64,000 nt of DNA from CAYWTS01 sp964461265 (GCA_964461265.1 CAYWTS010000002.1:1-64000), one strand, 5' to 3'; counted from the first letter of the stretch, positions 37,275 to 47,080 are shown. Notes: generated by a model not told the origin, from the letters alone. Numbers and translations are program-made.

Positions 37275-37784
37275 TTATTCGCCTGCTTTTTCAAACTCTA
37301 TAGGGTATTTCTCCTTTTTAACCTGAACTAATTTATCGTCTTTTATTTTGTATGAGGTAAAATACCAGTTATTACTGTCACGGTTGGTTACATAACACAA
37401 ACCGCTTTTAACCAGAAATGCTACTTCAAGATTCAGTTCATACCATTTATAATTTTTTGTTTTCACAAGCTCAAACGATTCTTTTTTAGTCCCCCTGCAA
37501 AAATAAACATCTACTGTGTTTTTTGGAGTTACACCTGTCTCACGTATAGCTACAACAAAATCCTCTAAACCGTCACCGGAAAAATCTCCGTGCGCGTATG
37601 AAGTAACTTTAACATCCCAGGGAAACAAATAGCTAAGTTCATCTAGCTGTTTATCTGAAAATGACTCGGACACGGTACCCATGAATTCCTCGAAATCCAT
37701 TTCTTCCTGCCCGAATGATACAGATGTGAAGAGCACCAGAAGGATTGATGTATATATAAATTTGAATATAACGGTAATTTTCAT
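37275..37784 (-). CDS. Small exported protein with FG-GAP-like segment
   Basis: 169 residues; signal peptide ending SVSFGQ (about residue 25). The segment YAHGDFSGDGLEDFVVAIRE has the D-x-D/N-G-D-G calcium-loop form seen in FG-GAP/VCBS repeats. One copy only. Function unknown. A tRNA-Ser gene lies 68 bp upstream. Confidence 0.65.
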   Translation of the reverse strand: MKITVIFKFIYTSILLVLFTSVSFGQEEMDFEEFMGTVSESFSDKQLDELSYLFPWDVKVTSYAHGDFSGDGLEDFVVAIRETGVTPKNTVDVYFCRGTKKESFELVKTKNYKWYELNLEVAFLVKSGLCYVTNRDSNNWYFTSYKIKDDKLVQVKKEKYPIEFEKAGE

Positions 37785-37851
37785 TTTCAGATTTAATTGA
37801 AATTTTTTTTTTGCCTGCTCCGCAAATCCGCCAGCCGGCGGAGTAGTGGAG

Positions 37852-37938
37852 CGGAGAGGGAGGGATTCGAACCCTCGAGACGCCGAAGCATCTAACGGTT
37901 TTCGAGACCGCCCGAATCAACCACTCTCGCACCTCTCC
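37852..37938 (-). tRNA. tRNA-Ser (CGA)
   Basis: 87 nt with acceptor GGAGAGG / CCTCTCC and anticodon stem GCGGT / ACCGT with loop CTCGAAA (anticodon CGA). It has the long variable arm typical of class II tRNAs, and T-arm GGTTCGAATCC. Discriminator G. CCA not encoded. Confidence 0.96.
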
Positions 37939-38067
37939 AGTCAGCAAAATCTTTGCGACTGAAGATTACCCAAACATAAGTATATTATTTATAAATGTCA
38001 AGGGGGTATGGGTTAAAGATATACTTTAACTCAATTTACATACCTATTTTTCTCTCTTTTCTAAGAG

Positions 38068-39525
38068 TTAAGGGGTATTCTTCAGTGCATTCCATTTAAG
38101 GAATTTAAACCCGAAAAGAACAGAAGGAATAATGAGAACTGATACAAATTTAACTAAATAATTTAAAGTCTCATTATTTAAAAATGAAATGTTAAGAACA
38201 AAGATATTCAATATATATAAAAAAATCGTCAGTAAAAAAATAATTCCAATTCTGCGCCATTCATAGTTAATATGATAAATTCTCTGTGAAAACAGATAAA
38301 GAATCAAAAACATCAGTGCGTAAGATAACATAGTTGCCACTGCTGCTCCCATAAAGGAAAATTCCGGTATAAGTATCAGGTTAAAAATAATATTGCTAAT
38401 GCATCCAATACCGGAAGAAATAAGCAGGTAAGAAATCTTATTTTCAAAAAATGAGGCAACAAGAATGTTTATGTATAAACCGAAGAAAAAATAAGAAAGC
38501 ATTATAAAGGGTACAATTTTTAATCCTTCAAAATATCTTTCGTTCAAAAATGTAAAGCCGCCAATATTTATTTTAACAATATCGCTGACGAAAAAACTTA
38601 TTACCAGGAACACAGCAAAACATGCATAACAAAAATAAGAAAACACTTTAGCAAATATTTTCCGGTTTTCCTTTTCGTCTTTCAGCTTCATAAAAAAAGG
38701 GAACCACGCATTGCGGAATCCCGAGACTGCAAGATTCATTACCAATCCAATCCTGTAACACGCTGAATATATGCCAACAGTATCATCATCTTTAAGGTAC
38801 CCAAGCAAAAATCTGTCAATTAAATCAAGTGATATCAGGAATATACCGTAATACAAAAATAAATGCCCGTATTTAACCAATGGTTGTATTAACGTGCTGT
38901 CTAAAATAAAAATGAAGTATTTCCGGCAGATAAATAATGATACGAATGCTGTGTAGGAATATGAAATCAAAAATGAATAAAATATAGATTCAATACCATA
39001 ATGTAAACCCGCAATAAAAACAACGTTGCATAATACATTCAGTATTACAGCACTTATATTGATAAAGGAATATACTTTTGACCATTGCTCGGAATTAATA
39101 AGTATCATCGGGAATCTTGTCAGAGAATCTATTAAAAGAATTACAGATAATAATCTGAATAGATAAGCATTTCCGGAATTTCCCGTAACAATTTTGGAAA
39201 TAAATCCTGAAAGCAAAAATATAATAATACTTAATAATACCGAACTGCCCAGCATCATCAATATTGTTGTGCTGAATATTTTTTTCTTTTCATCTTCGCT
39301 TTTAGCTTCAAGGTAAAACTTCTGGAATGCTGTTTCCATCCCGAACAGGTAAAACACAACTGCAAAAAACCAGAAGGCAAATACAAGAGAATAGATACCG
39401 AACTCAGCAGGTGTGAAATAATGTGTGTAAACTGGTAGCAGTAAAATTCCTATAAAACGGTTTAACACATTTCCTACACCGTATATAACTGTATCAGATA
39501 ATATTTTGCGTATGTATGTTTTCAT
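38068..39525 (-). CDS. Polysaccharide flippase (Wzx/MATE-like)
   Basis: 485 residues with 12-14 hydrophobic spans starting with SDTVIYGVGNVLNRFIGILLLPVYTHYFTPAEFGIYSLVF, the usual N-terminus of PST-type exporters. Likely moves a lipid-linked repeat unit across the inner membrane. It closes the polysaccharide set that starts with the FemAB-like gene. Confidence 0.85.
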   Translation of the reverse strand: MKTYIRKILSDTVIYGVGNVLNRFIGILLLPVYTHYFTPAEFGIYSLVFAFWFFAVVFYLFGMETAFQKFYLEAKSEDEKKKIFSTTILMMLGSSVLLSIIIFLLSGFISKIVTGNSGNAYLFRLLSVILLIDSLTRFPMILINSEQWSKVYSFINISAVILNVLCNVVFIAGLHYGIESIFYSFLISYSYTAFVSLFICRKYFIFILDSTLIQPLVKYGHLFLYYGIFLISLDLIDRFLLGYLKDDDTVGIYSACYRIGLVMNLAVSGFRNAWFPFFMKLKDEKENRKIFAKVFSYFCYACFAVFLVISFFVSDIVKINIGGFTFLNERYFEGLKIVPFIMLSYFFFGLYINILVASFFENKISYLLISSGIGCISNIIFNLILIPEFSFMGAAVATMLSYALMFLILYLFSQRIYHINYEWRRIGIIFLLTIFLYILNIFVLNISFLNNETLNYLVKFVSVLIIPSVLFGFKFLKWNALKNTP

Positions 39526-39679
39526 TTGTCTAACACAAAGCAGTGAAAACGGATATCTACATATCCAATCCCGGCGATAACTTTCAACTCTATTTAAACA
39601 TCGTTACGAAACTCAGTTTCATAACGCAAAGATGGCTTAACCGCTATTGTGTTCCCAAACTGGAGTTTGGGAACAAGTA
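39526..39679. repeat. Spacer with two palindromes
   Basis: GTTACGAAACTCAGTTTCATAAC (39603) and GTTCCCAAAC-tgga-GTTTGGGAAC (39651-39674). Both are REP-like; the second lies directly before the glycosyltransferase stop. Confidence 0.5.
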
Positions 39680-40786
39680 TTACAAAATCCCGGCAATTCT
39701 ATAATACTCCGTAAGTTTATTCAGCACACTTTTATATGAATGATATTTAATCACCCAATTTCTCAGATTTTCCCTGCTTTTCTTGAAAATATCAAAATTT
39801 TCAATTATCTCAATTAGTTTCAGGGAAAGATTACCTGCATCTGCAAGTAAAAATGGATTTTCAGGTAACCAGGTATCCATATTACAATTCATATCGGTAA
39901 TTGTGGGGATACCCATAGCAAGGGTTTCAAGCGAATTTATACCGTACCCGGTTCCGCCGCGGTTACCGATTTGATCTATTGCAATTTGACAGGTTGCTTT
40001 GATTTTAATTACTTCATCTCTTGGCATATTCTCAAGTAAAATAAACTTAAAGTCTTTTACCTTCTTTACTTTTTCTATGGCTTCCAGTATTTCCGGAGTA
40101 CCTTTAATAAACCTGTCGGTTGGTGAATGCACAACCTTTATTTTACCGCCTTTTGTGTAATCTTCATCACTTATAAACTTAATATTTTCTGCTTCAAACG
40201 GAAAGAAAAGAAAGTTAATATCAGGATGTCTTAATATATGGTCATATTCAAAAGTCAGGTTCAGGTCAGCAAGTTCATCCATTTCCTTAACTATACCCCT
40301 GGTTCTCAGGTCGTCACCAAAATAACAATTAATTATTTTCTTGCCTTGTTGCTTCCACTTTTTAGCTAATCTGCAATCTGAATAAAAATCGATCCCGCTT
40401 CCGAAATGTATCACGTCAAACGAATCCGAATCAACTGCTTTCAGTGCTTCGATAAATTTTGCTTCGTTTTTTTTCTCACGCCTGTTTCTGTACCACTTCT
40501 CAAATCTGTTACCCTCTCTAAAGTACGGTAAATGTGTCCAATAATTTTTATCAAAGCCGGCAAGTTCTTTTTTAAGCTTAACCTGCTTATATCTCCTCCA
40601 TCCCATTGCAAGCGGGTTACGCGGCAAAGGCAAATTTAAACATATATCTTCAGGGAAATCGAATGGTATTTTATAAAGGGTAATTAAACGTGATTTATAA
40701 CCTGCCTCTGAGAGCATTTTATTGACGTTATACGGAACACCTGCGGTATTTTCCGGAGCAATATGTAATATAGATGGTTTTGACAA
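39680..40786 (-). CDS. Glycosyltransferase (GT-B, family 4-like)
   Basis: 368 residues. The N-terminal domain starts ILHIAPENTAGVPYNVNKMLSEAG. The C-terminal domain has VHSPTDRFIKGTPEILEAIEKVK, then RGGTGYGINSLETLAMGIPTITD, with the E-x-(6-7)-E sugar-nucleotide-binding pattern of GT4-like enzymes. Donor and acceptor unknown. One base separates it from asnB. Confidence 0.8.
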   Translation of the reverse strand: MSKPSILHIAPENTAGVPYNVNKMLSEAGYKSRLITLYKIPFDFPEDICLNLPLPRNPLAMGWRRYKQVKLKKELAGFDKNYWTHLPYFREGNRFEKWYRNRREKKNEAKFIEALKAVDSDSFDVIHFGSGIDFYSDCRLAKKWKQQGKKIINCYFGDDLRTRGIVKEMDELADLNLTFEYDHILRHPDINFLFFPFEAENIKFISDEDYTKGGKIKVVHSPTDRFIKGTPEILEAIEKVKKVKDFKFILLENMPRDEVIKIKATCQIAIDQIGNRGGTGYGINSLETLAMGIPTITDMNCNMDTWLPENPFLLADAGNLSLKLIEIIENFDIFKKSRENLRNWVIKYHSYKSVLNKLTEYYRIAGIL

Positions 40787-40787
40787 T

Positions 40788-42614
40788 TTATTTCAGGTCA
40801 AATACTTCCATCCATTTCTCAAGAGCAAAGACACGGAAAAGTATTTTATCGTTGTATTTTTTTGAATTAATCTCGGAAACCGTTTTATTTATATCGATAT
40901 ACTTAATAGCTTTCACACCGCTGGTTAAGCTGTCTTTAATATATCCTTTTATTTCCTTTAACCAAAGTTTTTGCGGAACAGAAAACGCTAATTTGCCTTT
41001 TCGCATTCTAATATTTTCAGGTATCCGGTTTTTCATCGATTGCCGCAGAGCATATTTTGTCCAGCCGTCTTTGATAAGTTCATCATAAGGGATACGGAAT
41101 ATCAATTCCACCAGTCTGTGGTCAAGAAACGGAAGCCTTGCTTCTACTGAATATGCCATAGAATTTTTATCTTCATACCTTAACAGCGATTGCAATGAGA
41201 TGTTCCACAGGTTCGAAAATCGGTTCTCGCTGAGTGAGCCTGAAATCAACCTGTCGAACAACTCTCTTCTATTCCTGAAATGTACATATCCTTTTCTAAG
41301 AAATTTGTTTGCATTAGATTGTACATATTTAAAGCGTAAACCGGAAAAATTAAAGTATAAATAGTTCTGGAGAAATTTATTTATACCAAGGCCTGAGGTA
41401 TCTGCACCACGTGCAAATTCCCTTAAAAAATTAAGGGGGTTGTATAACTTTCTTCTAAGATAGAAAGGATAAAAAGAAAAATAACCCAGCAATATTTCAT
41501 CCGCTCCCTGCCCGTCAAGCACAACTTTCAGATTTGTTTCATTTATCTTCTTGAAAACGCAATATTGGGCATAAATACTGAGCCCTGCAAAAGGTTCATC
41601 CTGGTGGTAAAACATTCTGTTTATATCTTCCAGCAGGCTTGCTGAATCAGGAAATAAAAAATATTTTGTCGAGTTTGTTTGCTTTATCACCTCGCCGACA
41701 TACTTTCTTTCGTCTATTTCGGGAATATCATAACACGCAGTATAAGTTTTCTGAATTTCAGGTTTGCCTTCGTTGTGAAGTATATCGTGCATAATACACA
41801 CAATAGAGGATGAATCCAGTCCGCCGCTCAAACAGCTTCCTACTTCCACATCACTTCGTAAGCGCAATCGGACCGAATCATACAGTAATTCATAGAACTG
41901 TTCATATAATTTTTCACCATGCAAATTGTCATCTATGCTCTCCTCAAGTTTATACCACGGTGTTATCTTAAATAAGCCCTCTTTTACAGTAATTTTAAAC
42001 CCTGCGGGAAGTTTATGAATATATTTAAAGAATGTTTCAGGAGTATGATCAACAAAACTAAAAATTAAAAAATCATAAATAATCTCTTCATTCATTTCCT
42101 TGCTTACCCCACACTCGAGTATCTGTTTAATTTCCGAACCAAAGATAAACCGCAGGTTATCTTTAAAATAATAGAATGGTTTAATTCCGTAACGGTCTCT
42201 TGCACAGAACAGGTTTTTGCTAACTTTATCCCAAATTGCAAATGCCCACATACCGTTTAATTTGTGAAGGCAATCCTCACCGAACTCCCTGTAGGCATTC
42301 AGAATAACCTCGGTATCCGAATTGTTATTGAACTGATAACCTTTCCTGACCAGCTCATCACGAATTTCAAGATAATTAAAAACCTCACCATTATAAACAA
42401 TTACATACCGGTTATCATAATCAAACATAGGCATGTTTGAGATATCCCTTAAGTCTATTATCGAGAGACGTGTGCTACCAAGTCCGATTTCCCTTTCAGT
42501 GAATACCCCTTCGCCATCAGGACCTCGGTGGCGGATAATGCGGTTCATCCGTTCTATTTCAGAATACCTGACTTCGCTTCCGTCAAAGTTGTATATTCCT
42601 GATATGCCGCACAT
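40788..42614 (-). CDS. asnB: Asparagine synthase (glutamine-hydrolysing)
   Basis: 608 residues. The N-terminal glutaminase domain has catalytic Cys2 (MCGISGIYNFDG), RLSIIDL and YNGEVFNYLEIRDEL. The synthase domain has the PP-loop CLSGGLDSSSIVC and QGADEILLGY. In polysaccharide clusters AsnB-like enzymes often amidate sugars or peptides rather than make free asparagine; context favours that, but sequence does not prove it. Overlaps the upstream gene by one base (TGATG). Confidence 0.9.
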   Translation of the reverse strand: MCGISGIYNFDGSEVRYSEIERMNRIIRHRGPDGEGVFTEREIGLGSTRLSIIDLRDISNMPMFDYDNRYVIVYNGEVFNYLEIRDELVRKGYQFNNNSDTEVILNAYREFGEDCLHKLNGMWAFAIWDKVSKNLFCARDRYGIKPFYYFKDNLRFIFGSEIKQILECGVSKEMNEEIIYDFLIFSFVDHTPETFFKYIHKLPAGFKITVKEGLFKITPWYKLEESIDDNLHGEKLYEQFYELLYDSVRLRLRSDVEVGSCLSGGLDSSSIVCIMHDILHNEGKPEIQKTYTACYDIPEIDERKYVGEVIKQTNSTKYFLFPDSASLLEDINRMFYHQDEPFAGLSIYAQYCVFKKINETNLKVVLDGQGADEILLGYFSFYPFYLRRKLYNPLNFLREFARGADTSGLGINKFLQNYLYFNFSGLRFKYVQSNANKFLRKGYVHFRNRRELFDRLISGSLSENRFSNLWNISLQSLLRYEDKNSMAYSVEARLPFLDHRLVELIFRIPYDELIKDGWTKYALRQSMKNRIPENIRMRKGKLAFSVPQKLWLKEIKGYIKDSLTSGVKAIKYIDINKTVSEINSKKYNDKILFRVFALEKWMEVFDLK

Positions 42615-43567
42615 CAGTTTTGAAGTTGTTCCTTTTTAACATGAGAAGGAAGGATAGTATAAAGTGCAAGCGGTATTAATATTAAAAATATTGTGAGTGC
42701 TTTATCTATTTCCCTCATCCGGGCTATAAAGAAAAACGAAATCACGTAGCACACTGGCAGGATTATTAGAAATGTTCTCCTTAAAAATATAGGTTTTAAT
42801 TTGAATGATTTTAACACAAACGGTAAAAACGGTGTAATCATAATTAGCCACAGCAGTATCCAGTCCTTATGGGCAATATTGAAAGCTGCATCCTTGGTGA
42901 AATACCAAACAACATCGCCCTGCGATGCAGCACCGCCCCGTAATATATAAAGCAAAAAGTATGCTATACAAAAAGTAACTAACAGTAAAATAAAATTCAG
43001 CCAGCCCTTTGCCGATATAAGGTTTTGTTTTTTGGATAATAAAAAAACAGCTGCCAGAATTATTATCTGCAGCTCATTAAATGCAGCGATAAAAACCAGA
43101 GGAAGGAGCAAAGATGTTTTATTAATATTGATAAAATAAAATCCCAGAGCCATAAAACCAGCCGTTAACATATCGCCAAGAACATCGTAGCCGGTAAGCG
43201 AAAGCGGAATAAGAACAGCTAAAATCAATAAACCTATAGCTATACCCGTATTATCAAACCATATACTGAAAAATTTCTTTACACAGTAAAACAGAAACAA
43301 ATAAACGATAAAATTCTGGATGAAATAAGCTAGTAAGAATGATGTTTTGTCAGGAAGAAATTGTCTTAATATAGTAAACCACAAATGCGATATATATGGA
43401 TTAATCAGACGGTATTTATACGGATACTCGATATTGTTATCAACAATTGTCGTGTGCCTTTTCAGCTTCATCTCATAATTCGGTGCATCTATACGCAATG
43501 TTACATAGTATGAAATGATAAGTGTTAAGAAAATAATAAGATATTTTATGTATTTATTTTCTGTCAT
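42614..43567 (-). CDS. Multi-pass membrane protein of polysaccharide cluster
   Basis: 317 residues with about eight hydrophobic spans, an extracytoplasmic loop after the first (APNYEMKLKRHTTIVDN), and KYRLINPYISHLWF. It might be a Wzy-like polymerase or a membrane glycosyltransferase, but no motif decides. Position between asnB and a FemAB-like gene supports an envelope role. Confidence 0.65.
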   Translation of the reverse strand: MTENKYIKYLIIFLTLIISYYVTLRIDAPNYEMKLKRHTTIVDNNIEYPYKYRLINPYISHLWFTILRQFLPDKTSFLLAYFIQNFIVYLFLFYCVKKFFSIWFDNTGIAIGLLILAVLIPLSLTGYDVLGDMLTAGFMALGFYFININKTSLLLPLVFIAAFNELQIIILAAVFLLSKKQNLISAKGWLNFILLLVTFCIAYFLLYILRGGAASQGDVVWYFTKDAAFNIAHKDWILLWLIMITPFLPFVLKSFKLKPIFLRRTFLIILPVCYVISFFFIARMREIDKALTIFLILIPLALYTILPSHVKKEQLQN

Positions 43568-43569
43568 CT

Positions 43570-44532
43570 TTACAAATCCAAATAAAAATAATCTCTCAAA
43601 ATTCCCCTTGCCCCGAAATTTTCCTTAAACCTTCCGAGTCCCCAGTTGGGATCCATATTAACCGTGAACAAGCCAAAATCCAGATAGCTTAATCCCCTGT
43701 GGACTGCGTCTTTAATAATAGTATAAAACAGCAAATTAACAGCCCTGTACTGCTGGTATTCGGGATTGTGGCTGATATAAAATACAAGCACAGCCTTTGA
43801 ATTGCAGTAAAAATTTACTACACCCGCTATCATTTTATTTTTTACAAATGCTCCGTATAGTTTAATTTCATCTGGGAAAAGATTTTTAAGCCTGATTAAC
43901 TCATCAAGAGTATGAGCGGGCTGAACATTATGCCTTAAGTTAAGGTTGCTCTTCAGTATCCTGTAATAAGTTTCGTAATCATCCGATTCCCTGATTTCGA
44001 CGCCGGTTTTTTCTGCGCGCCGCGTGGAGGTTCTTGCTTCAGGCTTAAAGAGGGTGAAAACGTCATCTTCTTTCACATCAAGGCAAATCACACTTGTAAC
44101 CTCACGCTTTAAATATTTAAAACCGTTTTGAAGCAATGCAAAATCAACATAATTATTATAACGTTTCTGGTAAATAAAAGGCGAATGAACCATATATATT
44201 CTTTCTGCTCCTGTTTCCTGTGCTGAATTAATCAGGGTTTCGGTTAAGCTGAATGCCTGCTTAATACTAAGCGAATCTTTATACACAAAACCGCCAAACG
44301 ATGCCCCCTGATGTGAGGAAAAAACTGTTTTGCCTTCTCTTTTAACAATAGCTGCTGTTAAAATGGCAACCGTTTTATTTTTTTCTTTAAATATTAATGA
44401 TGAATCTTTGAATTTATCGGGAGCGTGGTAAGAAAGGAATTTCCGGGTGTGAAAAATTGTTCCGTTGCCGGAAGAAGCTACGAACTCTTCCCACTCGTTA
44501 AGATATTTCTTTTCGTATCTTATTGCCTCCAT
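43570..44532 (-). CDS. FemAB/GNAT-like acyltransferase
   Basis: 320 residues in the tandem GNAT fold of FemAB and lipid II aminoacyltransferases. Typical parts are VASSGNGTIFHTRKFLSYH at the start, RTSTRRAEKTGVEIRES in the centre, and YLDFGLFTVNMDPNWGLGRFKENFGA at the end. Such genes in polysaccharide clusters are called BioF2-like or peptidoglycan-bridge-like; the substrate is unknown. Confidence 0.8.
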   Translation of the reverse strand: MEAIRYEKKYLNEWEEFVASSGNGTIFHTRKFLSYHAPDKFKDSSLIFKEKNKTVAILTAAIVKREGKTVFSSHQGASFGGFVYKDSLSIKQAFSLTETLINSAQETGAERIYMVHSPFIYQKRYNNYVDFALLQNGFKYLKREVTSVICLDVKEDDVFTLFKPEARTSTRRAEKTGVEIRESDDYETYYRILKSNLNLRHNVQPAHTLDELIRLKNLFPDEIKLYGAFVKNKMIAGVVNFYCNSKAVLVFYISHNPEYQQYRAVNLLFYTIIKDAVHRGLSYLDFGLFTVNMDPNWGLGRFKENFGARGILRDYFYLDL

Positions 44533-44548
44533 TCATGTATAGTTTGAT

Positions 44549-45472
44549 TCAGAATGAAGCACCAAGAGTAATTGTATGGCTTGAACCAAGCGAATATTTA
44601 TATGGGACAAAGGCGTAATCGAGATTAAATATTTTATACTTCAGCCCGATACCTGTTGTAAAGTTTTTGTCTTCGTAACCTGACTGGTAACCTGCACGAA
44701 CCATAAGAAAATCTTTGTATGAGAATTCTGCACCTGAATGGATGTGGAACTTACCTCCATCGAAAACTTTAAAACCATCCAACGCAATACGTAAACTGCC
44801 GTTTACTGAAGGAATATTTAACAAATAACTGCCGCCCGCCCGGATTAAAGCCGGAAGCTTCGTGGCTTCATTACGCAGGTTTGACATTGAACCGATATTC
44901 GATATGCTTAAGCCAAACGATATATCACGGTAAGCATATAATCCCCCGAAATCAACGGCAAAACCGGAAGCGTTATCGATGAAAATCTTTTCATATATAA
45001 ATTTACCTGTAATGCCGGCACTTATCATTTCATTTATTTTATAAGATGCAGAAATTCCGAATGCAAAATTCTGAGCAGTGAATTTATCGAGCGGAGCACC
45101 GGGTATTTCGCGTACTTCGATATCGCTGACAGAAGTATTATTAAGGTGTAATCCGAAAGCAAATCTCTCAAACTTTACCTTAGCCGCAAGGAACTCGGTT
45201 CTGATTCCGAGGATGTTTTCGTTATGCATGAACATAATGCTGTTATTATTACCGACCATTAAGCATGAGGGATTGTAATGAGTTGCCGAAGCATCATCAA
45301 TATATGAAACAACAGCATCACCCATGGCAATAGAGCGTGAGGTAATACCGAGTTTCAAAAATGATAAACCTGTGTTGCCAGCACCGTCGTTCTGGGCAAA
45401 TATGGTACTGGTTAAAAATAATAAAGATATTTTAATTAAATTTTTCACTATCGTATTTAGTGGGACAAGCAT
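44549..45472 (-). CDS. PorV/PorQ-family outer-membrane beta-barrel protein
   Basis: 307 residues: signal peptide (ends TIFAQ), then GLSFLKLGITSRSIAMGDAVVSYIDDASATHYNPSCL. This LK-G--R-IAMG-A pattern followed by ...YNPA is shared by the PorV/PorQ family. Alternating polar/non-polar strands end in a C-terminal GASF. In T9SS bacteria PorV shuttles cargo to the attachment complex. Second of two tandem copies. Confidence 0.82.
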   Translation of the reverse strand: MLVPLNTIVKNLIKISLLFLTSTIFAQNDGAGNTGLSFLKLGITSRSIAMGDAVVSYIDDASATHYNPSCLMVGNNNSIMFMHNENILGIRTEFLAAKVKFERFAFGLHLNNTSVSDIEVREIPGAPLDKFTAQNFAFGISASYKINEMISAGITGKFIYEKIFIDNASGFAVDFGGLYAYRDISFGLSISNIGSMSNLRNEATKLPALIRAGGSYLLNIPSVNGSLRIALDGFKVFDGGKFHIHSGAEFSYKDFLMVRAGYQSGYEDKNFTTGIGLKYKIFNLDYAFVPYKYSLGSSHTITLGASF

Positions 45473-45545
45473 TCCTGCCTGTCATAATATTAAATTTCTA
45501 AAAACTATCAGACAAGAATGTCTGACCTGCTATTAGTAATAGTCT

Positions 45546-46520
45546 TTACTTTATCTTAAACACAGCCGTTATAGTCTGGAACGGACTGTTACTATATGGC
45601 TCCATTACAAATGAGTAATCCAGCCCGAGTATAAAATTCTTTAACGATTTCTGGTATCCAACACCGAAGGAAAACTTTGAATTGCCAAACTTATCATCCG
45701 ATTTAAAATCGAATCTGTCAAATCCGCCGCGGAAGCTTATACCCTCAATAGGCTTTATCTCCACACCTCCTTTAATTACATACGTTTTTTGATTCGATAA
45801 TTCAAATTCAAGACTTGCAACGCCTAAATTTTTCGGTAACAGATAAGACACGCCTATATTATACAGGTTTGGAAATTTTTCTTTAGTAGTTGTCCCAAGC
45901 TGGCCATAAACTTCAGTTGTATTCCATTCATATTTTGTGTTAATATCTTTTACAGCAAATCCAACGTTTATTTTATCGTTTACTTTAACTAAACCTCCGA
46001 TATCGAAACCGAATGCGGTAGTTGTAACATTATCATACAATTTAGCATAATAAAATTTAAATCCGGCACCAAGTGAAACCTGCTCCGATACCCTTATAGA
46101 GGGAGCAAACATAAACTGGTTCTCGAATGTTGAAAGTTCGCCAATACTGAATCCATCTGCATCTCTGCCGTCAATCTTGCCTACACCTGCATTAATCCAC
46201 GAGAATGTAAATCCTGCACTGCCTTCTTTTTGATTTGGCAGTTTAAAATTCTTAGTATAGCTTACGAAATTTAATGCTCTATCGAGTGCAAGGAACGAAT
46301 AACTTAAATTTATTAAATGCTCATTCTGAAATGCCGAAAGTGCAGGGTTATAATACCCCACAACATCGCCATAGGTTACCGATGTCATTGCGTTACCCAT
46401 AGAAATACCCCTTGAGCCGAAACCCATACGTGTAAATGCACCCGGCAGCCCGCCAATCTGTGCAAAGCTGGCGGAGGTGATAAGTAATATTAAAACAATT
46501 TTTATAATAAACTTAAGCAA
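45546..46520 (-). CDS. PorV/PorQ-family outer-membrane beta-barrel protein, TTG start
   Basis: 324 residues, signal peptide LILLITSASFAQ, then GAFTRMGFGSRGISMGNAMTSVTYGDVVGYYNPALSAF, closer to the PorV pattern than its neighbour. The barrel ends in ITAVFKIK. The only workable start is TTG at 46520. It overlaps the last codons of the truncated nucleotidyltransferase gene; an in-frame stop lies seven codons upstream. Translation is probably coupled. Confidence 0.82.
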   Translation of the reverse strand: MLKFIIKIVLILLITSASFAQIGGLPGAFTRMGFGSRGISMGNAMTSVTYGDVVGYYNPALSAFQNEHLINLSYSFLALDRALNFVSYTKNFKLPNQKEGSAGFTFSWINAGVGKIDGRDADGFSIGELSTFENQFMFAPSIRVSEQVSLGAGFKFYYAKLYDNVTTTAFGFDIGGLVKVNDKINVGFAVKDINTKYEWNTTEVYGQLGTTTKEKFPNLYNIGVSYLLPKNLGVASLEFELSNQKTYVIKGGVEIKPIEGISFRGGFDRFDFKSDDKFGNSKFSFGVGYQKSLKNFILGLDYSFVMEPYSNSPFQTITAVFKIK

Positions 46521-46824
46521 ACTTTTTATAAATATCTTTAATTAATGATTTCAATTCATTTTTAGTTGAAAATTGATAGAGACTCATGCTGCAAGATAAC
46601 CAGTTCCTTTTTATCCAAAAATCTATCTCTGGTAAATTAACATCATTTAATGTAAAAAGATCAATATCATCCGATTTCCGGTGGTATAAATAAAACACCG
46701 ATAATGCAGTTCCACCGGTAAGAAAATAATTATCATTTATGTCTTTATTCTGAAATAACTTATATAAAATCTCTCTTTGACTATTCGAAACATAAAAACT
46801 AATATCCTCATTAAGTTTCACCAT
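46513..46824 (-). pseudogene. Truncated AbiEii-type nucleotidyltransferase
   Basis: The N-terminal half is a good match: YFLTGGTALSVFYLYHRKSDDIDLF holds the GGTAL and HRxSxDiDlF nucleotidyltransferase motifs. Family members run to 200 residues or more with a helical DI-x3-K-x2-A part; this one stops at about 103, exactly where the PorV-like gene begins. The upstream 89-residue gene overlaps it by 14 bp, as in AbiEi/AbiEii-like pairs. It is probably not an active toxin, though the catalytic motif itself is intact. Confidence 0.65.
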
Positions 46825-47080
46825 ACACTTCAATCATCCTTTGCCATTTTTTTCTTGTAAAGTCACGGAGCTTTAAATCATTAATTTTATTACTTATTTC
46901 CTGAATAGTAAAAAAAGATAAGGAATCAATAACTCTGCCATATTCAAGGAATCTTGTCATAATCCATTTCTTAATTTCATCATTCCCTTGGATTAAAACA
47001 TTTCTGATTTTTCTTTCATTCAGAAATTCGGGGCTGTCCCAAAAAACGGCTTTTAATATATATGTTTCGGGTTTTTGCAT
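46811..47080 (-). CDS. Small partner protein of the AbiEii-like gene (DUF6922-like)
   Basis: 89 residues: ILKAVFWDSPEFLNERKIRNVLIQGNDEIKKWIM, then LKLRDFTRKKWQRMIEVYG. The FWD...-R-L--G motif matches my memory of the DUF6922 partners that precede AbiEii-type nucleotidyltransferases. Its ATG overlaps the T9SS gene stop as TAATG, so the pair is translationally coupled into an envelope operon. Function unknown. Confidence 0.5.
   Translation of the reverse strand: MQKPETYILKAVFWDSPEFLNERKIRNVLIQGNDEIKKWIMTRFLEYGRVIDSLSFFTIQEISNKINDLKLRDFTRKKWQRMIEVYGET

Noticed and set aside
37801..37850. Hairpin after tRNA-Ser as a terminator
   Set aside because: TCCGCC/GGCGGA stem is followed on the minus strand by an A-run rather than a T-run, so it does not fit an intrinsic terminator for the tRNA.
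37651..37947. 98-codon minus-strand frame over the tRNA-Ser gene
   Set aside because: It overlaps the tRNA and the signal-peptide gene at 37275-37784 in another frame; its residues read through the tRNA arms.
38068..44532. Polysaccharide genes as a recently acquired island
   Set aside because: Overlaps and spacing are smooth, base use is like the surroundings, and there is no integrase or tRNA-border repeat despite the nearby tRNA-Ser.
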